The notes: generated by a model from the sequence alone, not told the origin. A stretch of 64,000 nucleotides of DNA from Sphagnum compactum (GCA_965153455.1 OZ234501.1:12214001-12278000), one strand, 5' to 3'; counted from the first letter of the stretch, positions 1 through 13,261 are shown. Numbers and translations: made by a program.

Positions 1-796
1 TTGCAACCTTTGAGATCACCATTGAAAACAATGGCTCAAATGTGCTCCAGGGCCAGACTTTCACCACAACAATATAGGTGTTCTCACCTTGCAAATGCTA
101 AACCAAGGAAGACTATTGCTGAAATAAGGGTTGCAAGACATTGCCAAAGATGCAAATGGAAACAGAAAAACAGATTATGAACAGTTACTGATCATCCTTA
201 TAGCGTGCACATAGAAAAGGGAAGAAGCCTATTGGCAAATTGTTTTAGTGCAAGCACCCGCATTTCAATCCTAAACAATTCCCTCAAAACACATCTCCAG
301 AGTCTCTCCTATTACTCTGTTGCTCAACAACATACAAATTGAGTTCTAGAGGTGAGCTCCACTGCAAAGCATTTCCAACTCAAGGCAAATTGGTGACAGA
401 GAAGCAGGAACTGCTGATATTCCAGCACCACTGCAAGAACACCAACTGGAATCTTACAAGTCTGGTAAGCACTAAGTTTGTGTATAGTAATGCTTTCTAT
501 CGATTATACTGCCTTTTCCTTAACTGCAGTATCAGCTCAAATCGACCCATTGAGTCTCTGCTGAAGAACCCACAATCCACCCATTTGCACCTGCAGCGTA
601 GTACATGAGGAAGAAACAAACCATTTTTCACTCCTCTTTGCAACCATAGTTCAATGACAGAGCTATGGAAACAATTATGCCTCTCAACTGAGCTAACTGA
701 TGTACTAACAATCCATAAAGAGTCCTGATCAATCACATCCATATTCACTACAGAATCAAGTCAATGTGCAGCAATATAGCTCCAGTTCACCTGTAG
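1..796 (-). other. 3' flank / probable 3' UTR of the VSR gene
   Basis: This stretch follows the VSR stop codon on the minus strand. No convincing exon or conserved protein was found on either strand; the short open frames have biased composition and no recognisable motif. The part next to the stop codon is most likely 3' UTR. No canonical AATAAA signal was found, so the transcript end is unknown. Confidence 0.4.
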
Positions 797-3700
797 TTAC
801 GCCTCTTCTTGCAGGTGATGATTGATGTCATTTGAGCTATCCAAGGGCATATACTGTGCCATTATTGCCCTTATCTCTGAGTCCATGTATGACTATTATC
901 CCCACATTCCAAACCCCACTCCCACATCAGTCAGAAAAGATTGTCAAGAACTTTCATGAAAAACCCCTAAAGTGGCTCATCCCCCCAGAGAGACACTTCA
1001 CAATAAGGTTGCACCCTCCAACACACACCTTGAAATGGACAACCAAAATTGCAAAAAATGTGGTAGGAACCCTGTCTACCTATACAATTCCTAGTGTCAT
1101 AAAACAATGTAGCTAAAATTTTACATATGGAACCAGAGTCATCATACACTACAAACAAAAGAGCAGATTGAATGCATACCCGGAGTCGATACTTGTAGAT
1201 GACATAACCACCTACTGCAAGCACAGCCATACCAGCAAGAACAATGAAAGACACCACCCATCCAACTCTAGATTGTTGGCTCTCAATTTTACCTGCACAG
1301 AATTTCAGATTTCCCAAAAGAATTCACTTGTAAATCACACTGAATGAATCACTTGGATTTCCTGAAAACATAGTCACAGTTGCTATCAAATGTGAAATCA
1401 TTACAAGTACGTTTGTACACAAAGATATCAACTTACTTATACAGGTGTCATGTTCTCTCATGTAGAGGAGGTCATCACTTGAGCAATGGCAATCATAGCC
1501 GCCCCATGTGTTGTCACAGTGGCAGTCTGCACACTGACATTTTGTCCTTTCTTTGCACTCATCAATATCTGCAGACAGAAAAAATGGTTCTTGAATCTCC
1601 TGTCATTACTCTGCTCTCAACCAGTGTTCTCAGGACAAACATAAAGCTAAACTTGGCTACACATCTTGGCAATAAAATAGCCACTGAACAGATGTGAACC
1701 AACTGCGAAAACACAGACAATGCCTGGCCCACAATTTTCTACAAATGGAAGGATGTGACTGTTCAAGCTGTGAGATAACACTTATTTAGAAAGGTACCAA
1801 TTTTCCATAGGTTTCTAACCCTATTACGCTACTGCAGATTTCTTTAGGGAGGTTATTTACATCAGAAAGATTACTTCAAACATGATGATTAGGTGAACTA
1901 GAAAAAGACATTAAGACCCAACTCACTAGTAAGGCATGTTCTAAATGAACACTAATAATGTGTTCAACATGAATGGAAGTCACACAGTGTTGAGTGGATT
2001 CAGCATACCAACACACAAATCAACACCATTGCCTCTAAAACCTTCTGGGCATTGGCAACCTTTGATCTCAGAATCCTGCACAAGTAAAAACCCAACCAAC
2101 CTGTCATTTCATTGTCATTAACTAGTGCATCTGGGACAACACGCCTTGCGCACACTTGCAGAAAATTCCCATGAACAGTGAACAGTCCACAAACAGTCTT
2201 TGCACTCGTGTCAGACCAGCAAAAGAACATGGGAGCAGAAGTATTCTGAGTTTCTTACCAGGCAAGCAGAGAAAGTTACATCCCCACGAGTCTCATGCCA
2301 GCAACCACCATTATCCACCTTACACCGTCCCAGTCCCATGGCTGCTCAAACAAGAAGGGCAACATCAGTAACTAGGTGTTAATCCACTGAAGTGCTGTTG
2401 GACACTTTAATGAGTCAGACAAGACCTGCAGCTACAACTAGAAAGACACAAAAGAAAGTGCAAAGACAATTCTATCGACTTTTCAGATTTTAAGTTGGTC
2501 AAAGGTGAGATTGAAGTACAAACCCCACAGCTGCATCTGAAGGACTTAATCCAGAGCAAGATGCAGTTTAGGGTCTACATCTGAGTTGCTTTGCAGCAGT
2601 AAGAGTTTCTTTTTCATGACCAAATCCACATACTCTGCACTCAAGTCAAACTGATGTAGCTCAAGGAAAGAGGAAAATGATGTGGACATGCACCTTCACA
2701 TGAAGTATAACCATCGCCCTGAAACTGCACACCATTAACCAGTGGACAATGGCAAACACGGCCACGAAAGGTGTCCTGTACACACAGCTCAGAATAAGTA
2801 ACAAGAAGCAGAAGATACTTCTCACTGAGAGCCTATCACCACCTAATCTTCAAAAGCTCAAAATATGGAAATAGTACTCTAGTGAAGTATCACCTTGCAG
2901 GCTGTGATATTTAAATTTGGGTTTTTCCAGCACCCTCCATTGTTCACCAAACATTCGTTTGTCTCCACACCTGCAAAGCCACTAACAGCTTAAAGACTTG
3001 TAGTTCCAGGCTGTTCATCCTACTGCTGAGTTCAAATCTAGCACCAATATTAACATTCCTATTGCAAAATAGATAAGACAGAAACAGTTGCCAGTTTCAG
3101 ACGACACGTTTGACACAATACCTTCACTTAAACAAACAGGTGGGTCAGTGGTCTCCTCAAATCCAGAACAGATTGCCTTCATGACACCTCCCTTGTCCAG
3201 CTTCCCTGAAATAGTAGGAAACACAAACAAAATACAAGGCATGACAAAACCATACTTTGATGTGTCTTAAAAGCATGAAACTTTGGGAAAGTGAGTTCCA
3301 GTCTCTAAGTGACAACAGTTGTGTTCAAATGAATTAAGATCATGATTCAAAGGAAATCAATAGAGAATCCAACAGACCTCGGTACTGCCTCTGGTTGATG
3401 ATAAGTGTTGGCAAAATCGTGACATCACCACGTGTACCTGTTCCAACCTGCAAAATGTAATGTTCTTCGAATCATCAACTGAAAAGTGCAGCTAAGTAGC
3501 ATATTTTTGCATATTATCCACCGTCAGAAACAATTATACATTATCTTCTCTTCCCCAATGCCAATGTTGTACCTTCATTCTGAGGTGGGAACCCCTCTAA
3601 TATCTGAATTGTGCAGATCACTATGCTCCCACATAGATAAAGACATGAACACTATAATTAACATGAAGTTGTCAAACATCCCATTTCCAACATCAGGGTT

Positions 3701-6700
3701 GTTATACATCTAGGCCTTGAGCAAATGACTCCAGTTGAGCATGTCAGTTAAAAGTGACAACAGTAACAGCCAAGAACACAAATATTGTTGAGCACTTCTC
3801 TTTACGTATGAGTGGAAGTCAACCCAATTAGGATTGAGAGATGATCTACGAATAATAGAGATTCCAGTCTGACAACATGTCAGGGAACATGGAAAAAAGA
3901 AAAAGGGATGCCAAGCCTAATGTATAGAGGAAAATGATGAGCAGCTTGAACAATACACACATGTTCATGACTTCCAATAGCACCATTTATTGTAGGGACC
4001 ATCTACCATAACATCCCAACTGACTTCGTCAGCATCCAGCCATGGGTGGAGGTCAATGTCATGCATTAACCTATGTACTTAATTTCCATCACAAGGCCAC
4101 CAATAATAGGAAGATTCAACCATTATGCTGGCTAATTCAATAAGAAATAAAAGAGAATGAGATTATCAAGGCAACCAAGACAAAAGGGGAGCACAAGAAG
4201 AAGAAAGATGAACAAGAAAGAGGTAGAGAAACAATATGAAGAACTTAGATGCAAGATCTGATGAAGAAAAGGTGAAATAAACTTTGGAAAGACCCAGGAT
4301 TACAAAATCCTTGAGGTTATCATTTTGAAGATTCCAAGGCCAAAATGACAAAAATAGAAATCCATGTTTTGCAACGCTCTGTTCATTTCAAAAGACAACT
4401 TTGAAGAGTAATCCTTTCCCTTCAAAAGACTAAGCTCATCCTTTGAGCCATGAAGACCAATCTGAAGCTACAAAACCTTCAGAAGACATGAATATGACCA
4501 TTGAGACAATCTGACAAGATCTAAAACATATGAATCCACATGAGGCACACAAATCATGTTAATACCTGCATATCCTGGCTGAGGAAGCTTGTCAAAAATG
4601 TCCATGGTTAAGACTTTGGAATATTGGGTTCTTTCAAAATCCAAGAAATTGCAAAAAAAGCCATTAGAGTACGATTAAACTCAGAATGATCTATTGTACA
4701 TTCCACAATCAACAGTAGCTTTGTCTAGAATCATCAAGACAGAAATGAGGTATATCAGGAACTAAATAAATCTTCCATAAACCTTCTTACTAATATCATT
4801 GACCAGAATAGCTTTATAGAAGGAGCTTCACCATGTTGAAATTTTCGCAAGAGTAGGATTGAATGCATTTACTTAGAAATTACCTTGAGACACAAGATTA
4901 GATAGAACAACTCTCATGAGGATTGAGAAACCTCCAAACTCATGATTAGGAAAGCCAGAACAAGGTTCAAAACTTTTCTTGAAGTCAACAAAAGAATTCC
5001 AGATAAGGACTGAAGAATTGGGAAGAAGAAGAAGAAAGGCACTGAAGGGGAGAACTTGAACTTGAACAATAACACAAGCAGTATGAACAAAATCAACAAT
5101 CTCTTGGTTGTTCACTTGACAAGATTAGGAAAAAAACTAATCTACTTCTGTAAATCTGTATGAGGCCCTATGGGTGAAAGATGGAATGCAGCAATGAATC
5201 GTTGGGGAGAGAATCCCTCTCCATCAAGGAAGCTACAGGAAGAGAGGGAGGAGCAAGACCAAGAGGAGATTAAACTTTCTGCTCTTCCCAATCCTTCTAA
5301 GAAACAGAACAAAATGGTACAACCCTTTTTGTTACAAAAGAGGAGCAAGACCAAGAGAGATTAAACTTTCTGCTCTGCCCAATCCTTACTTCTAAGAAAC
5401 AGAACAAAATGTTTACAACCCTTTTTGTTACAGAAAATAGGTTTATGAGATATCTTCCTACTACTGACTCACATCCTATTATATCTAGAAAAAAGAGAGC
5501 AAAGGATATTATACATTTTCTTTCTACCAAGGTTGAAGCAATTTCAAATCTTGTATTTTTCAATTTCCCACTCGAATCTCCAAAAACCTTTTCGGTAGGA
5601 AAGACCCAAAAGGAATGAAAACCTCTTTGCTTATATGCAGCAAACAAAGGTTCAAACTCAAAGGAAGAATAAATTAAGCATTCACCTCCTTTAATGTTCT
5701 TGGAAGCTCTCCAAGGCTCACCCACACATTTAAATAACATGTGGCACTTTACCAGATCCCACATTATAGACTAGATAGAATACTGCTCTATGTGAAACAG
5801 GACATAGGTTGCCAAGAATTTTGAGTTATTGTCTTAACATTCTGAGCTGTTGACACTATCATAGGCAAACTAGAGAAGTGCTCACTGATCAGCGAATGAA
5901 CAGGACATAAAAAACAAGGTGTGGATGCTACGAGTCACAAAACAGAATAGGCTCCTCAGTGCAAGAATAACCTACCTGTGCATCTTGTTCCGCCTTTAGT
6001 AACGGGTTGTCAGCATTAGCCTCTGGGTCACCCATACACGTACGAACATCCTCAAGCTTCAGAGCTGCAAAACATGCACACAGCATAAGGGTGGGAACAA
6101 TCCTGAAAACTATATATTTAAGAGATTGCAGATAAAACTCAACAATATACTTTGCTGGTAACAGGTACACAAATTCTGACCAAATGAAAAAGAATTAAAA
6201 AAGATGTTTCGTCAAAGGATGCTAGTCATCAATAACTTTCAGATGATGAGTGGGGACTTGAAAGGACAGCAAGATGGATTTATGGATGTACATACTTAGA
6301 AGATAGGCATTGGCATTAAGGGTAGAAGAGGCAGAAACTTACATAATGAGGTGATGACTTTCTCTGCACACTCACTGTTGTATAGCTTTTCTTTCATGGG
6401 GCACCGTATTTGAAAATCAGTGACATAATCCCACCATACCCAAGGCCGTTGAGCTTCCTTTGCTACCTTGAAAACACACAGTTGGCGCAAATTTTCCAAA
6501 ACCACATCCTTCCCATCATATCCCGTAGTGAAGTCCTGCTCTGGATCTGGAGCACAGTATCGGCCTCCATTGATACACTGGGATTTGCACTGCTTGGAGT
6601 CAATGAAGGCTGTAGGGCAGTACCAAGTGATGTAATGGGGAGTGAACTGTGTGTAACCACCTTTCTCCAAAAGCTGGGCCACACCCTTGAAGTTGCTTTT

Positions 6701-7553
6701 GAATTCAACTTGGGCATCACACTTGGGTCCACATTCATCATTACTGTTGGTCCAAAACTCGTATTCAACACGTTCGTCAGGGTGTGGGAGTGATTCTCGC
6801 CAGTCAAGGTTGATGGTCACCATTTCATCAGAAGATAAGGCACCTTTCAGTTTGTCACCTAGTGTCTTCTCAATCAATGCAGACGGGATGGTAATATTCT
6901 CTACTAGTTCACTTAACTTGCCTTCATCAGGTGTGTCCATGGTGATCAGAGTCTCCACCTTGTTATCTGCCACTAGCACTGCTGCAGCACCTGCAAGTTG
7001 GGCATTCCATGCCTTCAAGGCAAAATAGCATCCTGCAAGACACTCAAAAACACAAAAATCAGAAATTCATTTACTCCCTGGAACACACCAAATTCCAAAG
7101 GCCCCCAAACCAAACATGACTCTATTAACAATAATGTCATGAAGCATATGCTACCCCACCATCCTCTGAAGTCCTCTGGTTTTAATTTTTCATGAAACAA
7201 AACCTACTTGATATTTGAGGCAATAAGAAGAAAGAAACAATAGTACCTCCACGATCAAGAAGAAGGAACACAGGCCGACCCCCATTTTTCGAGGGTTTGA
7301 ATGATTCGACAAAAGGAATACAACCATCTGCTCCCTTTGATGGATAAATCACAGTTCCTGCCAATGTGCCACCATATTGAGGAACTCCAAAGTTGCCTAT
7401 AGCAGAATCATAACTCCCCTTCAAGGAATCTGGTGAGGTCACAGTCAGGCTACTTGTTTCAACTAAAAACTTGCCCCATGCTGGTACTGCCATAGCCAGG
7501 GCAAACAACAGAATGGCTAAGCCTGCCCTCATAGGGACCCTTTGACCTCTCAT
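797..7553 (-). CDS. VSR: Vacuolar sorting receptor (VSR), 12 coding exons, complete
   Basis: Type I membrane receptor that binds vacuolar sorting signals on soluble cargo and carries it from the Golgi/TGN toward the prevacuolar compartment. Exons (minus strand, 5' to 3'): 7553-7247, 7032-6343, 6064-5976, 3447-3378, 3205-3122, 2970-2894, 2775-2694, 2341-2259, 2075-2009, 1568-1437, 1292-1180, 892-797. All introns are GT-AG, phases agree, and the 1890 nt give 629 residues, the usual VSR size. Seen in order: signal peptide (about 1-27), PA domain beginning [14 protein letters not shown], the VSR core with [18 protein letters not shown]-type and [12 protein letters not shown] motifs, three Cys-rich EGF-like repeats including DIDECKER, a transmembrane helix (about 572-593) and a cytosolic tail with YMPL at 612-615. 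An in-frame second Met (residue 8) is an alternative start. Oddity: the usual DRGDCYF of the PA domain reads DRGGCYF (residues 100-106). Family identity is near certain; the paralogue number cannot be assigned. Confidence 0.96.
3448..5975 (-). other. Long VSR intron 3 with an internal tandem duplication
   Basis: This 2528-bp intron is several times longer than the other ten introns in the coding region (118-440 bp). It holds a direct duplication of about 92 bp (5249-5340 and 5341-5436) that shares the GAGCAAGACCAAGAG and TAAACTTTCTGCTCT blocks. Open frames inside it encode no recognised domain. It probably grew by insertion of repetitive DNA, but no terminal repeats could be defined. Confidence 0.6.
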
Positions 7554-8590
7554 TTTCCTAGCCACCAACACCTGCCACAGGGTTCTGGTTGAAACTCCCA
7601 AAATGTGGAGTCTCTTCAGCACAAATGTTGTTGTTGAAGCTTGTCCCTTGAGCTTGTCTTTGTTGCAAAGACTTCAAAAGAGTGTTACTCAAATCCTCTG
7701 ACGTCAACCAAGGCCTGCAAATGGAAACCACCAGCAAACCTGGCATAAGAAACAAGTAGCATACATACCTATCTGATGTTCTGAGCATCAGACATTCCAC
7801 TTCATTCAAGCAAAACAAAAGCAGAAGACAAAGCATGATCTACTTTCTAAAGAGTAGGTCATGCTCTCACTTGCTGCAGTCAAGATTTCCGCTCTGACAA
7901 CTCATGTCAGAGAGAGGAAATCTCGAATTTGAGACAGAACATTGATGTATCTGGACTTCAAATTTCAAAGACTCTGAAAACTACTTCAACATGAACACGG
8001 TAATAACCCCGCATGAAAAACAAGACCTTCACTTTGTCGCAACGCAACTAAAAGCACAACTTGTTCGCATGAAAGAGGAGCACACGCCGAGAAACCAATC
8101 CTTCGACTACAGGGAAAAAAGCATTTCCAGCTTCGGCTTTTAGGGTTCCAGATCCTAAAAGCTCCAAAAATCTTTCACGACAAACCCTGACCTCCATCTC
8201 GTCCTCTACAAACAAACAACCTACAGTCCAGGAAATAACACAACAGCGATGGACACACACATGAGAAGCAGCCAAAATAAGACTTTCCTTGGACGCTTGG
8301 AGGTATGGCTATTACTAACAACAACAAACAGTACCACCTCGCATATTTGTTTCCTAAAACACACACAATGTGAAGGTGGCAGCAAACAACACACAGGTCT
8401 CAAGAACAAAAACTACCAAAGACAATGCCGCATGGAAAACACAACTAACGGTTTCCAACTTACATAAAAAAACTCTCGCCTTGAAACAGACCGTATCCGC
8501 TTCTCCAAGGCTTGGATTTCGACAGATTCCGGTCCCTCTCCGAAGCGATCTCGCCGAAATCCTGTCCGTCTCAGCAACGCTCGCAATGCT

Positions 8591-8627
<37 letters not shown>

Positions 8628-8690
8628 GCGCTCCCTCGCTCACTAGAGCTTGCGTTAGGACAAAGAACCGCTGGGTTTTGAAACTACCCA
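7554..8690 (-). promoter_or_regulatory. VSR 5' UTR with probable leader intron
   Basis: Upstream of the VSR start, the minus strand has a good acceptor (TTTGCAG, exon resuming at 7714) and a strong donor (GTAAGT at 8463-8458, upstream exon ending at 8464). Together they predict a 749-bp intron in the 5' UTR (7715-8463). The upstream leader exon would carry the CT/GA microsatellite at 8591-8622. Leader introns are common in plant housekeeping trafficking genes. The transcription start is inferred only. Confidence 0.5.
8591..8622. repeat. (CT)n/(GA)n microsatellite in VSR leader
   Basis: Nearly pure CT dinucleotide run on the plus strand, so GA on the coding (minus) strand. GA/CT tracts are typical of plant core promoters and 5' UTRs, which fits the inferred VSR first exon here. 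Confidence 0.9.
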
Positions 8691-8754
8691 ATGGATCTCT
8701 TCCTTACCCGACGTATAACCTCTCATACCCTGGAGTGGTCAACACACAATCCGG

Positions 8755-8825
8755 CAGTAACTTCGTCATAACCGACCAGTAAATTTCGTATAACCGACCA
8801 GTGAGTTCGTGTTAACCAACTGAGA
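8755..8825. repeat. Short tandem repeat with AACCGACCAG core
   Basis: Three degenerate units of about 22 bp. The first two share ATAACCGACCAGT and the third reads TTAACCAACTGAG. The repeat lies just upstream of the inferred VSR transcription start. AACC-type cores resemble MYB-binding sequences; any function is speculative. Confidence 0.55.
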
Positions 8826-9420
8826 ACAGGCAGCTCCGAGGGCGTAACTGGCTAGTAATTAAAATTTAACTGGCGTAACTGGCGTTTTACTCCCCCTACT
8901 CCTGCGTGTCAATTTCCTAGTTCTGCACTCAATCCCCACCGAATACACAGCAGGCCATCTTAGTATCCAATGGATAACTTAATTCTACGTCATTTCAACC
9001 AACCACCTCATAGAGTGCTGCCAGGAAGGCACGTAGCTGGGGATCGGCACCAACGTTAATTAGCCACGTGGTTACAGTAAAACTTCATATTACTGCTCAG
9101 TGAGCCAGGGCGGGGCATTTGGGGGGACTAAAAGTTACCAGCAGTAAAAACACGAAAGTTAGCGTAAATTAAGACACGCAGGACCTAACCTAGGATTGTA
9201 AACTTAGCCAAGTGGGAGGATTTACTTACCATGGTAAATAAATCTTTACCGTGTGTGAAAGGTCAGAGTTACCAGAGGGTGAATTTGGATTGATTAGGGG
9301 GAGGAGGTATTCCGCCGCCGGCTCTTTTACACTAGTAAGTTGGTAACTTACACACAAATAATGCAGTAAACTTTTTCCCCCCGTCAGTGTCCTGCACTAC
9401 GGAACAAGATAGGTCTGAAA
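8826..9420. other. VSR upstream intergenic DNA
   Basis: Noncoding sequence upstream of the VSR gene, higher in GC than the distal intergenic DNA and with several CACGTG/ACGTG-like words. No gene or element was identified. Confidence 0.4.
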
Positions 9421-9685
9421 GGTAGGTCGGAAAAGTACACTGAAAAGAGCAGGTTGAAAAGTAGGCTGGCATTTAGGTAAGCAAGTAGGTACGTAGGTAC
9501 GTAGATAGGTTGGTAGTTAGATAGGTAGATACATACCTAGTAAGCAAGAGGACACTAGAGATCTACGACAGAACTAGGTAGGTATTAAGGGGTTGATTAG
9601 TGGACAGAGGATATAGGGAGGCTGGTAGATAGGCTCGGTTGGTTGGTAGGTGGGTAGGTGATGTGAGTTGGTAGGTTGGTAATCT
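9421..9685. promoter_or_regulatory. Degenerate GGTA/TAGG tetranucleotide array (AC-element-like)
   Basis: Dense repeats of GTAGGTA and GGTAGGT interspersed with GATAGGT and GTTGGTA. The complement ACCTACC is the AC-I element recognised by plant R2R3-MYB factors. Clear GGTAGGT hits lie at 9421-9427, near 9577, at 9645-9660 and near 9670. The array is roughly 0.75-1 kb upstream of the inferred VSR leader. It may be just a decayed microsatellite. Confidence 0.5.
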
Positions 9686-9967
9686 TATCTGGTTATATGT
9701 GCACGTGGTACACGTGCCCATGCGTTCCCGGGCGTTTTTTCTGCCGTGGTTAGGATTATAAAATGGTACATCTTTTTCTTTCTAATTTCTTTTGCAGAGA
9801 ATGTACGAATAGGTAATAACTTAACAGGTTGCTCTTTTGCGTTCTCTCTTTCTTTTTGGAAAATTGTCAGGCCGAGGGAAGGAAGGAAGGAAATTAAAAT
9901 GAAAGGGTAAAATGGGAACTGAACCGGCGGTTCAAATGTGGAGCTTACGTAGGTATGAGGCTGAAAA

Positions 9968-10034
9968 GGGAGGGGGGCGGGGGAGGGGGACTTGGAAAAT
10001 GGGCTACCCCACAAAAGGGTGGGGGGGGGGGGGG
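9968..10034 (+). other. G-rich tract with G-quadruplex motif and poly-G run
   Basis: Positions 9968-9989 have the pattern G3-A-G6-C-G5-A-G5, which satisfies a canonical intramolecular G-quadruplex with one-base loops. A G14 run follows at 10021-10034. The tract is isolated in otherwise AT-rich DNA upstream of the VSR gene. Confidence 0.8.
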
Positions 10035-10889
10035 TCCTCAAAATTTTGTCAATTCAAGGTTGGGCCAAGTGTGCACAACTGAGCTGATGACATGTGAAAG
10101 CCCACCATGAAGATTAATCAAGTTGGCCCCAATTATGACTTCTTTTTTTTATTTGGCTCCAAGACATGGTAGGCAATATTGGCATGATGCACGTGTATTT
10201 CATACGCAAAGGGGGGTAACAATAGTGGCACCCACTTCTTCAAGGTGACAATTGTCTTCCATTTTTTTATAGATGAGTTATATCATAGGATACGCGTGTT
10301 GAGAAGGACTAGGCTACCAGATTTTACAAATTAAAAAATTTAATTCTAGAGTCTACCTCGGACTCTAACCGATGTTTTTTTGGTGAATTTGTCTTTTTAT
10401 TCTTTTGACCTGAAAAATATGAATTGAATTTTGACCCGCATGAGAACAAAACCGTATTTGCTAGATTGTAGAAATTGGGTGGGTGATTTTGTTTTAGTCT
10501 TATTGAAATCTGGCCAAAGAAAATTCAAAAAGTGGCCCTAATTCGCCAGATTGCAATACAATCGAAAATAAATTCACAATACTTTTACAACAAGTTCTTG
10601 TAAGTAGCCAAAATATAAAAGGATTCTTGAAAAAAATTACGTACATGTCTGGTCTATAGCCAAATTTGGTTAAATCTTGTGTGGATTATCACTATTTTGG
10701 CTACATCACAAAATTGAAAAAAAGACCCTACTAGCAGCCACATTGATGGAAAAATGCAAATGTATGATGAAAAATCAATGCAAAACTTTCACTATAGCGG
10801 GTAGCATGAGAATTGAGTGGGAGGGTTCATGCACGTAGTGTGAACCATGCAAAAAGACCAAAAAAATTGGGTCCAAAGGAGGGTATTTT

Positions 10890-11046
10890 ACATGGGTGTG
10901 ATAGTTGGGAAAATTTCATCCATGACATATAATTGGGCATTTACATGGTGTGATAATTGGGACAATATCATCCATGACATATAATTGGTCATTTACATGG
11001 TGTACTAATTGGGACAATATCATCCATGAATCAAATTGGGTGTCGC
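10890..11046. repeat. About 52-bp tandem repeat, three copies
   Basis: Three consecutive units start at about 10890, 10943 and 10995. Each reads ACATGG.GTG..(A/T)A.TTGGGA.AAT.TCATCCATGA, with spacings of 53 and 52 bp. The second and third copies are nearly identical. Noncoding. Confidence 0.85.
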
Positions 11047-13260
11047 ACGTCTTGTTAATATCTCATGCAAATATCAGAAACTTTAAGTATGGAAGTTGCA
11101 AGGCGAAAAAGAGGATTCGCTTGTATGAATTTTGAAGCAACAACTTTGGTATACCTCTTATTTTAAAGAAATGAAAACTTGTGCTTTGGATCTTGGAGTT
11201 CAATGACAACCATGTCCTCACCAGTGTTGTACTGGTATATAAGGTGCAACCTAGGTATATGGTACTGGTATGAGTACTGGTATTGAAGAACACACCAGGT
11301 TGGTATGACCTAAGGCAAACCAGCCTTAGGTGAGTTCCAATCTGGTATGGGACTTGAGGTAATATCATGTATGTAGTTGCATTATACCAATTCCAATACC
11401 AAGTGTATACAGGCCATATACCATGCCAAATTCAGTCTTGGACCTAATACATTCAAAAGAGAACCCAATACCAGTTCTTTTCAAGTGTGGTTTTATGTGT
11501 AGTGTAAAGCCCTAGGTCAAGGGCATTACCAAAATAAGGGCGCACCAAGCGATAGCTTCAATTAGATAGATGCATGTTGTCATGCAAACGTCCTTTAAAC
11601 TTTAAAGGCGTCTCCATTCACTTCCACTTCCTAGTAGGCTAGCCCACGTCCCTTCGATTTGCATTCAATTCATTGAATTCACATACCTATTGTGATTGTC
11701 ATTATGGATTCCTCAAAGCTTTTATCATTAGAAAACTCAAAAAATAAAACCCCTTTATAATTTGTTCACATGAATGATTCATGGATCCCCTTACACCTAG
11801 TCCTCAGCATGGGTAAAAGAGGATGGGCACACTTGCACCATCTTCTTTCCAAGAGATCGATTAAAGGCACCATTTTCACACATGAAATCTACAAATTGAA
11901 CCTCACCTGAACTCATTTTACCTTAATGTACCATTATCTTGTCAAGTGCAAACTCACATCTCAAACTCAATGTTTTTTCCATGGTGAAAATTTGTCCTTA
12001 TTCACCAAATAAATTGGGAAATTTTGGGAATTTTTATGTTTCTAGTGTAATTTTGATTAAATTTTCTTCTTTTAATTTTAATTTTTTATTTTTTTTTAAA
12101 AAAAAAACATTGCTCCACCTCCAATCCACAAAACCCCCTCCTTTCCTTCCATTCAATACCTAACCACCTTTCTATATGTCATTCATCAAGATCCACTAAT
12201 TGATAATGTTGACATAGAGTCCTCATTGGCAAGGAACACTAGCCCTATGTAGAAGAGGTTTTCTTTACCAATGTTGAATAAGCATTTGACCCATCCCTCC
12301 TCTAAAGGTGGATTGAATTCATAATCATTTGCAAGGTGGCCATTGGTCCCAATCACATGAATTATCATTGCCTAGATTTTAAGTTAAGCATGTGATTACA
12401 TTTTTGGAACTCTCAACTATCTCAAGAAAGCTGTCCGTCTCATTCAAACTATTAATTACAACATCAAATGATGTTTGGTTGAGGAACATATATGGAGTTG
12501 AATTTTTTTCAAGGGCTATAAAATAAAACTTTTAAAACATGGACAAGGAAGTTAAATGAATCCATAAGGTTTTGGGATTCAAGATTTAACAATTTTTCAA
12601 ACTATTTTTTTGAAAACTTGCTTTTTGATGTATGGTCACAATGAATTACATAATATATATTATAAGGATAAGGGTGATGCCTCTTCCCAAGTTTAGGTCA
12701 TGTTGATTTTGATGAATCTTGGTGAACTCATGGTTTATTTATGAACTAAAATTGGTTTTAATTATACATTAATCATGAAATCTTTGGTTGATTTGTCCAA
12801 TTTGATGTGATCAAAAGTTTGATTTGAGGAGTCAAATTGTCTCAATTTTCTTTCTAAAGCTTTCACTTTTTGAAGTAGTAGTGAAAGCACTCACGAAAAA
12901 GGAAATAAAATAGCATTGGAATTTATTTTTTGGTTTATCAAGTTTTTGTTTGTCTTGAGTGAACTTCAAATAGTAGACAAGTGACAGACCACCAAGTGGA
13001 TGAGAGAAATAGCGAACAAAGCCAAACTCTTCTAGGACCTATTGTGAATGGATAAGAAGAAAAGAAAAATAAAAGAAAGAGAGAATGTAAAATCCTCACT
13101 ATTACATAACTTGTCTATTTTGTAGTCCTTTTGCATTGAATTTTCTGTCAAAACAAACCTCGGACAATTTTGGGACAAATTTTTAAAAACCAATCATTTA
13201 AAACAGGTAAATGCTAATAAAATGAACAAATGTAAAATGACCAAAATTTAGCATAATGCC
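11047..13260. other. AT-rich intergenic DNA, no gene recognised
   Basis: No conserved reading frame on either strand. The 11215-11450 part is rich in GGTAC/TACCA words (for example TACTGGTATATAAGG) and may be a decayed element with short inverted motifs, but no termini could be set. The rest is low-complexity A/T sequence. Confidence 0.4.
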
Positions 13261-13261
13261 A

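Noticed and set aside
5297-5764. 155-codon open frame on the minus strand in VSR intron 3
   Set aside because: It spans an intron-internal tandem duplication and shows no VSR or transposon domain. Including it would break the VSR frame.
11222-11450. CAGTGTTG start as another hAT element
   Set aside because: No complementary terminus or 8-bp duplication was found. The TACTGG/CCAGTA richness may be coincidental.
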